NCBI GenBank assembly: GCA_026018925.1
Contig: JAKSZU010000018.1
Span: 4,744,920 to 4,808,919, forward strand
Reading direction: 5' to 3'
Origin: Tupaia tana
Lineage: Eukaryota; Chordata; Mammalia; Scandentia; Tupaiidae
DNA length: 64,000 nt
The position numbers and the translations under genes were made by a program. A model generated the notes under the pieces. That model searched no databases. It saw only the letters and a list, made by a program, of their open reading frames with translations, and was not told where the DNA came from. Shown piece by piece: positions 35,090-46,520 of the stretch (within the stretch, counting starts at the first letter, position 1; every line of letters starts with the position of its first letter).

Positions 35090-37084
35090 CAGTGACCACA
35101 TCTGTCATGTGTTTCCCTTAACAGGAGTTGCCTGATTCCCACATAACCCCTTGATCAATCTAAGACAATCAGATTCTGGGAATATAAAATGTGGAACCAA
35201 GCAAGAGTCAGAGAGTCAGAATGGAGGGCATACTCTCTTGCCTTTTTTCCATGTAACTCTTGGGTCCCATAGAGAAATTCTTAACCTTGAATATTTGAGA
35301 GGAAACATACCACTCTTGTGTTCCCCTTTGCTCATGTGGGAAGGGACCTTCAGCTGTCCAACTGCCCTGCCGCTAGGTGAGTGAACTAAACAGGGAGAGA
35401 TTTCCCTTGTCCTCTCAAGCTACACTCTTCATGGCCCTCACGTGATTTTTGTGCTCGAGGCTCAGAGGAAAGATGGTGTGATTGAATCCAGCTCTGAAGA
35501 GCTTCCAAGCTGAGTTATGCAGAAGGTGTAGCTCTAACCAGAAAGATGCAAACTTAGCCACTGTGGTTAGGTCTGCTGGCTCCAGATTTCAGCTCTTTCC
35601 TTGGTTCTTAATACAGCTCAGGGTTTACTTAGAAGGCTCTTTTAGACACTGAAGCCATCCAGAATCAGTTTCTGTTGTTTGCAACCAAAGGCACTTATGG
35701 TAAAGACAACGTGTTCATCAAATCCTATTTTTCTTGAATTCTGAGGACCTACGACTAGACACTGGCCCTCAAGCTTTTCTTACAGTAAGAAGAATTCACG
35801 TGACAGGTTCGGGCCTGTCACGTGGGATATTGCAGATGTGATGTACTTCATGTATTTGGTGTGACACACTCATGTGACCCTTCACGCTTTCCAATTCCAC
35901 AAAGGAAGAAGCCTGGATGTCAGAATGACTGTGGAGCAGAGCCCCTCTGCTAACCAGCTTTAGACCAATGTGAGCACGACGTAAGCCACTCTTCAGGTTG
36001 AAGGGCTGCTTATCACAGTGCGGAGCCTACCTGGACTAGTATGAAGGCTCTGTTTCCTGTTTTGCTTTATTTCGAATGTTCATTTGCTACTTTCCTATGT
36101 GGATGACAAAATGTTCAAGGGCAAGGACCATCCCTCTGTCCCCAGCACAAGCCAGTCCTCAGCGTACAAGGTGGGCGATTTACTTCCATTGCTGATAATG
36201 ATGATGTATTACTGTTTCTCTGAACTAAATTATATCTAAAAGGTCTGAGCATATCAGTGGCATTTCCAAACCAAAGTCATTTATTCTCAGGGACTGGCTT
36301 ATACTTTAGGGAGCTGTAGCTCAAGGAGATAGGATTTTACTTTGGCCAAGAAATGCAGTGTGTCAAAACTGGGAAAATTAAATTGGCTTCTCTGATTTTA
36401 TTTGAAGCTATCTGATCTGTAAGACATATCTAAGAGAGTCAAGCTGCTTCCCTGGTTTGAGTTCTGTAGTCATGCATTTCTATTGCATTTGCTATCTCCT
36501 CCTGGGTGTCTACTAGCTACCAGTTAATATATACCCTGGAAACAAAAGGAAGATGGTGTGTTTGCAAGAAAGCCTCACGTGAAGCTTCCCAGACATGGGC
36601 CGGGTTCACTGATCACACTGGTTTGAAAACCAAACCTTTCATTTTGAAAAAAGAACCAAGCCATGTCATTAAATTTGTCACATAATCAATCACCGGACGT
36701 TACGTAGCTACGATGACTTCCATACAAGTATGCATTTAACGGAACATTTGTCACTAATAACAAGCATAATGGTAGCTGTGGGGAGAAATCAACGAATAAA
36801 TGTTACATGGAAAAAGGTTTTCCCATTAACCCACGTGGTCTCACCCTCCTCTAGCTCGGCCTCCAGTTGCTCTCTACAGCCCCGTGGTTTGTCCAGATTG
36901 AATTTCTCTCCCTGTGTCCCACTTTTTCTTAATTTTGAACTCCTCTGCCCTCCTTTGTCCTCCAGGCTGGTTCACGCCCATTTGCTGCTGGTCATTATGC
37001 ACTGAAGCTTCAGGAAGGCAGGGACCTTGGTGCACAACAGGGTTGCTGACCCTTGGGAAGGGGACAATCAATGCTCGATCAATT
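35090..37084. other. Unassigned, largely repeat-free intronic sequence
   Basis: About 2 kb in which I recognise no SINE, LINE or LTR and no exon; open frames are short. Confidence 0.45.
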
Positions 37085-37285
37085 TCTATTACTCTGGCCT
37101 ATCGGTTAGTAGCTAAGTGACCCCAGCCAAGTTACTTAAGTCCCCACTGCCTCGGTTTCTGCCTCTGTGAAATGGGGAGAACGACAGTGCATCCAGGGTG
37201 AGGATTGGAAGAGGTTAAAAAAAATGCTGAGCAGAGAGCCTGGCATATGCAAATGCTTGCTAGATGGCTACTGCCATTGTTCAGC
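37085..37285 (+). mobile_element. MIR SINE
   Basis: GTAGCTAAGTGACCCCAGCC, CTCGGTTTCTGCCTCTGTGA, AATGGGGAGAACGACAG and GAGCCTGGCATATGCAAATG. Confidence 0.85.
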
Positions 37286-37600
37286 AGCAGCGTAGGGAAA
37301 TTTTCTGAAGATGGGGTAAGAAATGGAAGGTGGCCTTAGGAAGAGCCAAGAGGAACTGAATGCTGCTAGCTATTGTGGAGCGAGCGTGGAGCTGGGTCCT
37401 TCCCTGGTTGAATCTCCTGACACGGCTACAGATTCGGGACCAGCCCTGGTGCAGCTTTGTGAGAGTCCAGTAAGCAGAGGACTCAGCCGAGAGTTAAATG
37501 CCCAGACTCAGACACAGAGGCTGTGAGCTAATAAGTATCTCTGTCTTAGGTCACTAAGCGTTCGGGTGATTTGTTATGCCGCAATAGATAACAATATAAT
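37286..37600 (+). mobile_element. Old LTR-like remnant
   Basis: Ends TAGGTCACTAAGCGTTCGGG then GTTATGCCGCAATAGATAAC, the style of mammalian LTR 3' ends. Family not determined. Confidence 0.45.
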
Positions 37601-37646
37601 TTCCCTAGCACTTATCATAGTCTATAATGTTGCAGTTATTGATTTC

Positions 37647-37788
37647 TTTTTTTTTTTATGGTTTTGCCATAGGGCACATGCAGTCACTGGAAAGACATAG
37701 ACAGAGAGACAATGAGAGGGAAAGTGAGAACTCTCACTCCAGGTAGGATGGCCATGCTGTACTCCTTTCTCCTTCATTCTGGAATTTT

Positions 37789-37822
<34 letters not shown>

Positions 37823-37916
37823 CTGGCATGATTTTCAAGCTGTTGGGTCTGGAACTCAAACTGTGGTCTGCCATGTGAGAGTCCAGTGCCTTAACCACCA
37901 CAACACCTGCTGCCCC
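37647..37916 (-). mobile_element. SINE-A, old copy with (AC)n
   Basis: T11 start, GTTTTGCCATAGGGCACATG, (AC)14 at 37792-37820, ends CAACACCTGCTGCCCC. Confidence 0.85.
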
Positions 37917-37917
37917 C

Positions 37918-38156
37918 TACTTTTATTTTTTATTCCAGAAAGTGCATGCATGAGAGAGAGAGAGTATGCCCCAAACAGGGCCTGGTCACACTGCAGTCCC
38001 TTTTTTTCTCCATTTCTCCATCCTGTCAGGATCCTAAGCACACGTACATGTACCTGGCATGTTTAAGTCACTGGAAAGGATTGGAATGGCAGTTGATCAC
38101 ATGGGATCTGGTTCCCTCTACCCAGTACTTAACTGCTGTGCTACGAGGCTAGCCCT
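37918..38156 (-). mobile_element. SINE-A-like element, tandem to the previous
   Basis: GCATGCATGAGAGAGAGAG, CAGTCCC block, CATGTACCTGGCATGTTTAA, ends GCTACGAGGCTAGCCC. Adjoins the preceding SINE with the same orientation. Confidence 0.65.
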
Positions 38157-38290
38157 GGTTATTTCCATGAGACCAGGAACCTTGTCTTATTTAAAATTTT
38201 ATTTCTTAGCTACTAATTCAGTGCTTGGGACATCATCATTATATAATAATTAGTCAATTGTTCATATGTTTGTAAAATAAGTAAGATTGG

Positions 38291-39616
38291 TATAGAAGCA
38301 TCATTTCTCAACACAATAAAAGCCATCTATGAAAAACCTACAGCTAACATTATACTGAATGGGGGAAAAGCTAAAAGCTTTTCTGCTAAAAATGGGTACT
38401 AGGCAAGGCTGTCCACTTTCTCCACTGCTCTTTAATACAGTACTGGAAGTCTTAGCTAATGCGATCAGAGACAAAAACAATATAAAAGGCATTCAAATAG
38501 GCAAAGAAGAGTTGAAAATACCTTTATTTGCAGATGATATGATGGTAAACTTAGAAGACCCAAAGTGTCCATGAAAAAACTCCTTGAAGTAATAACTGAA
38601 TACAGTAAAGTGGCAGGATACAAAATCAACATCCAAAAATCTATAGCATTTCTATATATGAACAATAAGTTGAATGAAGTAGAGCTGAAGAAAGGAATCG
38701 CTTTCACTGTAGCCACAAGATGCATAAAATACCTAGGGATAAACCTAACTAAGAAAGTCAAAGACCTTTATAAAGAAAACTATGAAAGTCTTAAAAAAGA
38801 TATCGAAAGTAACATAAAAAACTGGAAGGACATTCCATATTCCTGGATTGGAAGAATTAACATAATAAAAATGGCAATACTACCCAAATTAATCTACATG
38901 TTTAATGCAATTCCAATAAAAAATACCAGAAATATTCTTCACAGATCTAGAAAAGACAATCATAGGATAATTTGTCTGGATTCATAAAAGACCTCATATT
39001 GCAAAAGCAATCCTGTGCAAGAAGAATGGAGTGGGAAGCATATCACTCCCTGATCCCAAGATATACTATAAAGTTGTGATTATCAAAACAACATGGTATT
39101 AGTACAAAAACAGACATGTGGACCAATGGAATAGAATAGAGACCCCAGAAATAACCCCCAAAGCTTACAGCCAACTGATTTTTGATGAAGGATATCAGTT
39201 AATCCATTGGGAAAAGGAAAACCTCTTTAGTAAATGGTGCTGGAAAAACTGGATATCCATCTACAGAAAGATGAAACTGAACCCCCATCTTTCACCATTA
39301 ACAAAAATCAACTCAAAATGGATCAAAGATCTGAACCTAAGACCTCAAACAATAAAACTACTGGTAGAAAATGCTGGGGAAACTCTGGGAGACATTGGAG
39401 TAGGCAAAGACTTCTTAAATAAAATTCCCAAAGAACAGGCAATAATCCCTAAAATAGACAAGTGAGACTATATCAGACTAAGAAGTTTCTGCACAGCAAA
39501 GGACACAGTAACAAGTGTGAATCGACAACCCTCAGAATGGGAAAATATTTTTGTTAAATATGCCTCAGGCAAGGGACTGATAACCAGAATACACGGGGAA
39601 TTCAAGTGATTTATGC

Positions 39617-39655
<39 letters not shown>

Positions 39656-40790
39656 AAAAAAAAGATGAACCCAATTAAAAGATGGGAAAATGGGCTGAAC
39701 AAAAATCTCTCTAAGGAAGACATACGAACAGCCAAAAAGCATACGGGGAAATGCTCAACATCCCTCATCATAAGGGAGATGCAGATAAAAACCACAATGA
39801 GATACCACCTAACCCTTCAGAATGGCAAAGATTAAGGATACAAAAAGCGATTAAGTGTTGGCGGGGATGTGGTGAAAAGGGAACTCTCCTACACTGTTGG
39901 TGGGAATGTAAGCTGGTTCAGCCACTGAGGAGAACAGTATGGAGGTTCCTCAAAGATCTACAAATAGAATTATCATTTGATCCAGCAATCCTGTTTCTGA
40001 GTATCTACCCAAAGGACAGGAGAACGCTCAGTCGGAAAAGTGCTTGCACATCGATGTTTATTGCAGCATTATTCATGATTGTGAAGACATGGAACCAACC
40101 TAAATGTCCACAAACTGATGAATGGATTGAAAAAGTGTGGCATATATATACACTATGGAATATTACTTAGCCATAAATAACAAGACCCTGGCATTTGATA
40201 GAAAGTGGTTGGATATGGATGGTATGTGGTATGGATCTACTGCTGAGTGAAGTAAGCCAGGCTATGAAAGAAAGATATTGTATGTATCTGCTTAGTATAC
40301 AATGACTATCCACACTCTACGGTAGAGAGTGAAATATTGGAGGACATAAAAGCAGTGAAAATACTTAATGAGGATAAGACAGTGTGGAATGGGGGGGAGA
40401 AGAGAAGAGTATAGAGAAAGATAGCAAGAGAACAAATAGAGAGGCATGACATTAGTAGGACACAGATAATGTTTATTACCTTTTGATGACATGTATAGTA
40501 TTCTCAGCTGGATTGGTCTGAGAAGTATTTCATGTTGGGTAAAGTCTTTTTACAAGCAAAATGAAAAATAGTAATTGACTGGTTAAAAAATAATTGGAAT
40601 AATAATAATAATGATCAGGAAAAACAATAAAAAGATATTGAATGATGAAGAAGGGATTTTAATGTCTCTGTATTGACTGATATGCATGGTATTCCCTCTG
40701 GAAAAAGAAATGTAATACACTGTAAAGTTATATGCAATTCAATGTAATAGAAACAAGATTATAATGATAATAAATAAATTTTTTAAAAAA
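38291..40790 (+). mobile_element. 5'-truncated L1 (ORF2 C-terminal half and 3'UTR)
   Basis: ORF2 pieces are readable in successive broken frames: [20 protein letters not shown] then FADDM of the reverse-transcriptase catalytic core (38398-38550), [11 protein letters not shown] (38640), KNWKDIPYSWIGRINIIKMA (38820-38876), [20 protein letters not shown] (39118) and the C-terminal CWWECKLVQPLRRTVWRF (39898-39950), ending near 40170. ORF2p is the endonuclease/reverse transcriptase of LINE-1; the endonuclease domain is missing. Frameshifts and stops make it inactive. An A run interrupts it at 39617-39663. The 3'UTR reaches an A-rich end near 40785. Confidence 0.96.
39617..39663. repeat. Internal poly(A) tract in L1 ORF2
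   Basis: About 25 A, GAG, then about 18 A, between GTGATTTATGC and GATGAACCCAATTAAAAG; far longer than the short A stretch normal at this point of ORF2. Confidence 0.95.
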
Positions 40791-40998
40791 GAGAGAAACA
40801 GAGAGACAGAAAGCGAGAAATCACTGCCCCAGAGGGGATGGCCATGCTGCAATCCCTTCTCCTCAATTCTCCTCTCGGGATCTTGTGCACGCATGTACAC
40901 GCACCTGGCATGAGTTTAAGCCACCAGGTCTGGGACTCGAACCATGGTCGACTACATGGGAGTCCAGAGACATAGCCATTATGTTAACTGCTGATCCC
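40785..40998 (-). mobile_element. SINE-A lacking its tail, abutting an L1 end
   Basis: Starts AAAAGAGAGAAACAGAGAGAC, so the tail segment (CTATAGCA...CTCTCC) is missing, and joins the A-rich L1 3' end directly. Head ends GTTAACTGCTGATCCC. Confidence 0.88.
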
Positions 40999-41374
40999 AT
41001 AATTCATACATGCTAGTGTCATACTGCAAATATTTAACAACAGAGTCTCCAGATTTAAAGTGTTTGTCAATTTTGGTGGTTTAACTATGCCTAACTTGGC
41101 AAATTCCAAGCTAGCAGTATGATATCACTCTCAAAATGTATAGAAAAGAATTTTTAAAAAGTAGTAAAAATAATTACACAGTGTAAGTTTTCATGAGCTG
41201 GTAAGAACTGGCTCTAGTATATAATTGTAGAGTCAAGAAAAGCTGTATGAAGGCATTTTTGTTAACAAATGTCTTTGTTGTCTAATAGTTAAGGTATTGC
41301 TAATAAGAGATATTAACATGAGATACAATAGGACTTCACAAAGTTCATGGGAAATGGAACTGAAGTATGAGTCT
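40999..41374. other. Unassigned intronic sequence
   Basis: Nothing recognised. Confidence 0.4.
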
Positions 41375-41622
41375 GGGCCAGCCCATGGCATGGTGGTTGA
41401 GCTACTGGACCCCCTCATGGTTGACTCTGTGGTTTAAGTCTCAGACCTGGTGGCTTGAAAAACATGCGGGATGCATGGATCCCAAAAGGAGGAAGAAATA
41501 GAGAAAGGATTGTCACATCCATTCCCCATGGGGAGTTTTTTCTTGCTTTCCCTCCCTTGTCTCTCTTCAGAGAGTATATGCACCCTCTGGCAAATTAAAA
41601 AAAAGAGAGAGAGAGAGAGAAA
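41375..41622 (+). mobile_element. SINE-A, old copy
   Basis: GGGCCAGCCCATGGCATGGTG head, GGTTTAAGTCTCAGACC, GCATGGATCCC, CCCTCTGGCAAATTAAAAAA tail followed by (GA)n. Confidence 0.83.
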
Positions 41623-41699
41623 AAGTATGAATTTATTTTGATGCAAAAGGAAAATTGAAATCCATGCATAGTTTTTCTCATAATGTGCATTTTCAGTGA

Positions 41700-41965
41700 C
41701 TGTGTTGAGGACCCCTTGCCTGCAGCAAAGATATAATGTAGCTCATTTATTTGTTTACTTATCAACTTTGCACATATAAGCAGGGCACTGCAAGACCCCT
41801 TGCAATATGGAGCCAGACAGGGACCGCGTGCTTCTCTAGGTTCTTGGCACCTGACACCTACTCTATAAATACTGCAATAGATTGGTGAAAATATTATCTA
41901 AAGCACAATGAGTTGCTGTCTGCCTGGAGTTTGATTTATCCACTCTGGCCACATAACCTGGAATA
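41700..41965 (+). mobile_element. L2-like 3' fragment
   Basis: CTAGGTTCTTGGCACCTGAC to CTCTATAAATACTGCAATAG is the L2 3'-end pattern. Confidence 0.5.
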
Positions 41966-43588
41966 GGGAGCCCATAAATCCTGTAGGAACTGCATCCATT
42001 TCCTCATAAAATGTACTTATTCCCAGTGCCGATGCCGAGCCCTGTCCTTCCACCTGTCTGTCCATGCAGTAGGGGGAGTCTGGTTTGACTTGTTTGTCTT
42101 TAGGTCTCTTCCCACCTCCCTCAGTGCTAATGTGAACTCGTGTTCCTGGCTGTCACTTGCTGTTTGTTTTTGTTTTTGTTTTTTTTTTTTTTTTTCACTC
42201 GCGGCAGGAGCCCGGTGGGTAAGGAGAAGGCAGCTCATTTCCCCAGATTTACTGGTTGCTGACAAAGCCGCCAGGGTGGGGAAGCAACAGGGGAAATAAA
42301 CACTACCTCTTAGACATATGTGGTTGGAATAACCTAAGTGATAGATTTGAGGTTGAGGGACACCAAAATCAAATCAAACATTTCCAGCAAAGTGCACGTC
42401 TTCCAATGCTACTGATGAATCACAGCAAATAAACTGCACTAGCGTCCGAGGTATGCCTGGAAAAATCGCACCCTTCAGACCCCAGGCAGCAAGTATTTCA
42501 CATTCAGTTTGAATCCACTGAAACATTTATTTAGTGGCTACTAGGTTCAGGTAACCCTGCAAGGACCTGATGAATGATACAGATTTCACTTTTGGTGCAT
42601 TCTTATTCCAGAGAAATGGACAAAAAGCAAGCATGGAAGGTTTAATGAAAGGAGCGGAATGGGAATGTAGTGATTAAGGTCTATGCAAAAGAGGGTCAGA
42701 GAGCGGGTGTTCGGGAAGGCTACATGCAGCTTCTTTAATTCACCAAACATTTACTGAGCACTTCCTATATGTGAAGCATTGTGTGAGATCGAGGGGCTAA
42801 ATAACAGGAAACTGAGCCTAGTGGGAGGGACAATTTCAGTAGAATGAGGCGGATGGGGGTGAGCACACAGCGCTCTGTGGTGTTACCAAGGAGAGGGCAC
42901 TTATCCTAGACGCTGAGTGTGGAGGACCAGGGCCTGAAGAAGTAAGGATAGATTCCTGCAGGAGAAAGTATCCTGCCGCAGGATTAGAAAGAAGCCAATT
43001 TCTATGGGAAACTGGGAGACTATTAATCCAAATTTCTATTAAATGTGGTCACTGAATGAGAATTGAAGGCTGATTCTGATTCTGTTCAGGATGCTCGGGG
43101 AACAGGAAGAAGTATAAAATATACCCTCCCCTCCAAGGAACGCACACCTTGGCAGAAGGCAAAACGCGTCCAGTGGCTCCACAAGGCAGTGGGCAGTGCT
43201 TGCTGAGGGAGCCATGTCCTCAGCAGGTTCAAGACGTGGATGGCACGGCCGGGAGAACTGCAGCTTTTCAGGGGCTTCAGGTTAATGTGAAGTTGGAGCC
43301 GAGGTCTGAAGATGGGTGTCAGGGAAGGGAATTCCAAGTGGGAAGAGAGCGTAGGAATAAGCACGGGGTGGAGGGGGAGACAGGCCCCTGGTGTGGCTGG
43401 AGTCAAGCTTTGCGACATGGAGAGACACAGGCCACTCGTCCTCGCAGAGCCATCCAGGGAGTCCCATCTGCAGGGAACTCAGCGTGGGGAGACAGCAAAT
43501 CTCGAGGTTATGCGGAGGGTGGGGGAGGAACGGAACAGGCTTAATGCACGTCAGGTTTATTTCTTTGACTGAGACAGGAAAGAATGGG
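41966..43588. other. Mostly unassigned sequence with L2-like stretches
   Basis: 42520-42600 and 42735-42800 (CACCAAACATTTACTGAGCACT) are antisense L2 or MIR fragments; 43300-43420 may be L2. Overlapping open frames at 43086-43774 show no domain. T-rich run at 42169-42196. Confidence 0.45.
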
Positions 43589-43790
43589 GGGCCAGTAGGC
43601 GATGTGGTGCTAAGGACGCTGGACCCCCCCATGGCTGACTGCAGTTTGAGCCCTAGACCTTGCTTTATTGCTTTCCCTCTCTTTCTCTCTCTCTCTCTCA
43701 CTCTCGCTCTGGCCCTCTCTGGCCAAATAAAAATAAAAATAAAAAAGTTTAAAAAAATAATTTTAAAGTTTTAAAAATAAAAAAAGAAAG
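43589..43790 (+). mobile_element. SINE-A, short form
   Basis: GGGGCCAGTAGGCGATGTGG head, CAGTTTGAGCCCTAGACC B box, then TTGCTTTCCCTCTCTTTCTC and TCTGGCCAAATAAAAATAAAA. Same deletion structure as 31258-31388. Confidence 0.83.
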
Positions 43791-43840
43791 AATAGGATCC
43801 TAAAAGTGAAGTAAAACAAAATGTCATTAAAATGCTCTCT

Positions 43841-44086
43841 TGGGACCAGCAGATGGCATCATGGTTACATCGCTGGACTCCCACGTGGTTGCCCGCGGTA
43901 CCAGTCCTGGACCTGGTGGCTTAAAACTCATGCCGGGTGTGTGTGCGTGCGTGCCCAAAATCCCAAGAGGAGAGTGAAGGGGAAGGGATGGTGGTGTGAC
44001 CATCCCCCCTTGGGGGGTGATTCCTCACTTTCTCTCTCTACCTCTGGTGAACACACAGGCCCTATAGCAGAGAAATCTCTCAAAAC
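43841..44086 (+). mobile_element. SINE-A, full-length copy
   Basis: GGGACCAGCAGATGGCATCA to GCAGAGAAATCTCTC. Target-site duplication AAAATGCTCTCT at 43829-43840 and 44087-44098. Confidence 0.95.
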
Positions 44087-44098
44087 AAAATGCTCTCT

Positions 44099-44550
44099 GT
44101 AATTTTTCAGCTTTCACAACTCACAGTTTAACATGGGACTTACGTTTTTAGCCATTTGGCCCTGACCTGCCGTAGCACCACGATGCTTGGCATGCAGGAG
44201 GCACAAAGACATGGAGTCCGGGTCGGTGCTTCCTGACCTCCAGACCTGCTTTTGTTTTTCCCCTTGGAAAACTGCTACTCATCCGGATGCCCTTGCTCGG
44301 TGTTGCCTCCACCATGAAGCTTTCTCTGTCTTCCCAAAGTTACTCCTTCCTCGATATTAGCCCTGTGTACACATCATGGGGAAGGTTTTTCTCTTGACGG
44401 ACTTAATGGCATCCACGGCGGTTTTCTCTTCACGTGTCTGTCTTCATGAGCATGCTGTGAGGTGCACGATGCAGGTTCATGGTCAAGCAGTCTGCGCAGT
44501 GGGGGGGAGCTCGGGCCACCAGGGTTTTGGCTCTAGAAGCTCTCGTACGT
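44099..44550. other. Unassigned sequence, partly L2-like
   Basis: Pyrimidine-rich GACCTCCAGACCTGC and ACCATGAAGCTTTCTCTGTC could be L2; not certain. Confidence 0.4.
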
Positions 44551-45355
44551 TCTACGGTAGACAGGATAATGGCCCCTGAAGGTGCTCAGTTCTAATTCCG
44601 GCAAGTATGCTATCGTGTGCAATAAAAGGGATTTTGCTAAGGACATGGAGATGGGGGGACACCCCTAGTTTATCTGAATATAATCACAAGAATCTTTATA
44701 AGGAAAAAGGTGAGAAGGTGAGTCAGAGAAGGAGAGGGATAATGGGCACAGAGAGAAGGAAAGAGGGAGGGAGAGGGCGGGGGAGAGGGAGGGGGGAGGA
44801 GAAGGGGACGGGAAGATGCAAGACTGCTGGCCTGAAGACCAGGAGGATGTCATGAGCCGGGGGCACTGGTGACCATTAGAAGCCGGAAAGGACTCTAGGA
44901 AACGGGCTCCCCCTGGAGCCTGTGCAAGGAGCCAGCCCTCACAATACCTTAATCTAGCCGGTGAGACCCATTTTAGACTTTTGGCTTCCAGAACTATAAG
45001 AGCATGAAAATGTTTTACATTTATTTATTTATTTATTTTGGAGAGATTTTTGTTATAGGGCGCATGCACTCACCAGAGAGACAGAGAGAGAGACGGAGAG
45101 ACAGAAAGCAAGAAATCACCCCACCAGGGGGGAATCACCCCACAATTCCTTCTCTTCCATTCTCTTCTCAGGATTTTGGGCATGCACGCACACACACCTG
45201 GTGTGAATTTTATGTTGCTGGGTCTGGGCCTCAAACTACTGTTGACTACATGGGCATCCAGCAATGTAACCATTATGCCATCTGCTGGTCCCAAATCTGT
45301 GTTATTTTAAGCCACTAATTTTGTAGCCATTTGTTTCTTCAGCCACAGGAAATCC
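44551..45355 (+). mobile_element. MLT1-like MaLR LTR split by a SINE
   Basis: Opens TAGACAGGATAATGGCCCC, has TTATAAGGAAAAAGGTGAG, a GA-rich centre at 44750-44810, CTTTTGGCTTCCAGAACTATAAGAG, and continues after the SINE with GTTATTTTAAGCCACTAATTTTG and TTTGTTTCTTCAGCCACAGG. Solo LTR. Confidence 0.85.
45021..45292 (-). mobile_element. SINE-A inside the MLT1-like LTR
   Basis: ATTTATTTATTTATTTTGGAG tail, TTGTTATAGGGCGCATGC, head CATCTGCTGGTCCC. The LTR resumes directly after it. Confidence 0.92.
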
Positions 45356-46520
45356 ATACGCTTTCTTTGAAGAGCAGTCTTGGACTTCCTGGAGAGCAGA
45401 ATCCCCAGCAGCTTCCCGACTGCGGTGCACAGCTTCGGCCATCCCCACCCTACACTCCGGCTGCCTCCTTTCCAGGAGAGCCCACCTTCCCAGAATAGCA
45501 CCCTCTATCTTCTCTATGGAAAGCATTCCCATCCTAATTCTTTGAAGTGTAATGTCAACCAGACTCCTCTCACAAAATCTACCTGGAAGGAAGATAAATG
45601 TCCTTCCGTCCATAAAGAGGTAACTATCGAATCAGTTTATTGGAGACTTTCTTCTTCAGTATATATGGCTTCTAATATATCAGTCACTTTCTAAGGATTT
45701 ATTATAGCTCTCGGTGAGGGCAAGGACTCAGTCTCCAGCTAATTCCTGCCCAGCCCCTTGCCCAGCCCCTGGAGGTGCCAGGGCCTCACCACACTGCTCT
45801 GTGTGGTCATTGGGTTGTAGTCTGAAAATAAATTGAACTTACCCTAAAATGACTGGGGAAAAAAATAAAAAAAGCTAAGTCCAGTGTCCAGCACTCTTGG
45901 TGTAGGTGTGATGAATGCATGGCTCACAGCATGGGCATGTTGATCACCACCCTGTAAACTTGGCCCCAGGGTTGCCATTCTGGTCACAGAGGGTAGTGGC
46001 CCAGAGGCAGGGCAAGATCAGACAGGCTAAGCTTGTGTCCACAAAGTCTGGTTATGCAGAGGAGGGAGGCTGAGGAGGCTTTGGCTTTACAACAACCAGC
46101 AGGGATGGTCCCTCCACTTTGGAGAGGGGTCCGTGAGGAAGGAGCCCATATGTGCTTTGGGGTTGATGGGCTGGGGTCCCCTCCATTTTGAGGCAGATGC
46201 TCCAGGACTAGACTTAACTCCAGGCTCAGCACAGGCCAGCCACGTATCTTGAGGTGTGTAAGGTGGGAGGAGGGACTATGCAGATGGGATGACTGGGCCC
46301 TCAAATGGTGAGGTTTGGATGAAAATGACCTCCTTTCCCCGGACTCCCATCCCCCCCCCAAAAAAAAGAGAGATGAGAGAATGTTGCTCCGATGAGCCTC
46401 AGTAAAGCCAGCAGGGGGCTGTCTCTGAAGACCCTGGGGGGGCATATTTGCCACAGCATAAAATTGGGAAACTGGCATTCCTGTCATTTGCCAGGCACTC
46501 TCAGAAAGCAAATAGCTTTC
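45356..46520. other. Unassigned intronic sequence
   Basis: A 175-codon minus frame (46511-45984) lacks any recognised domain. No repeat identified. Confidence 0.45.

Noticed and set aside
45984-46511. 175-codon minus-strand open frame
   Set aside because: No recognisable protein family; runs through a C run and A run at about 46350-46368.
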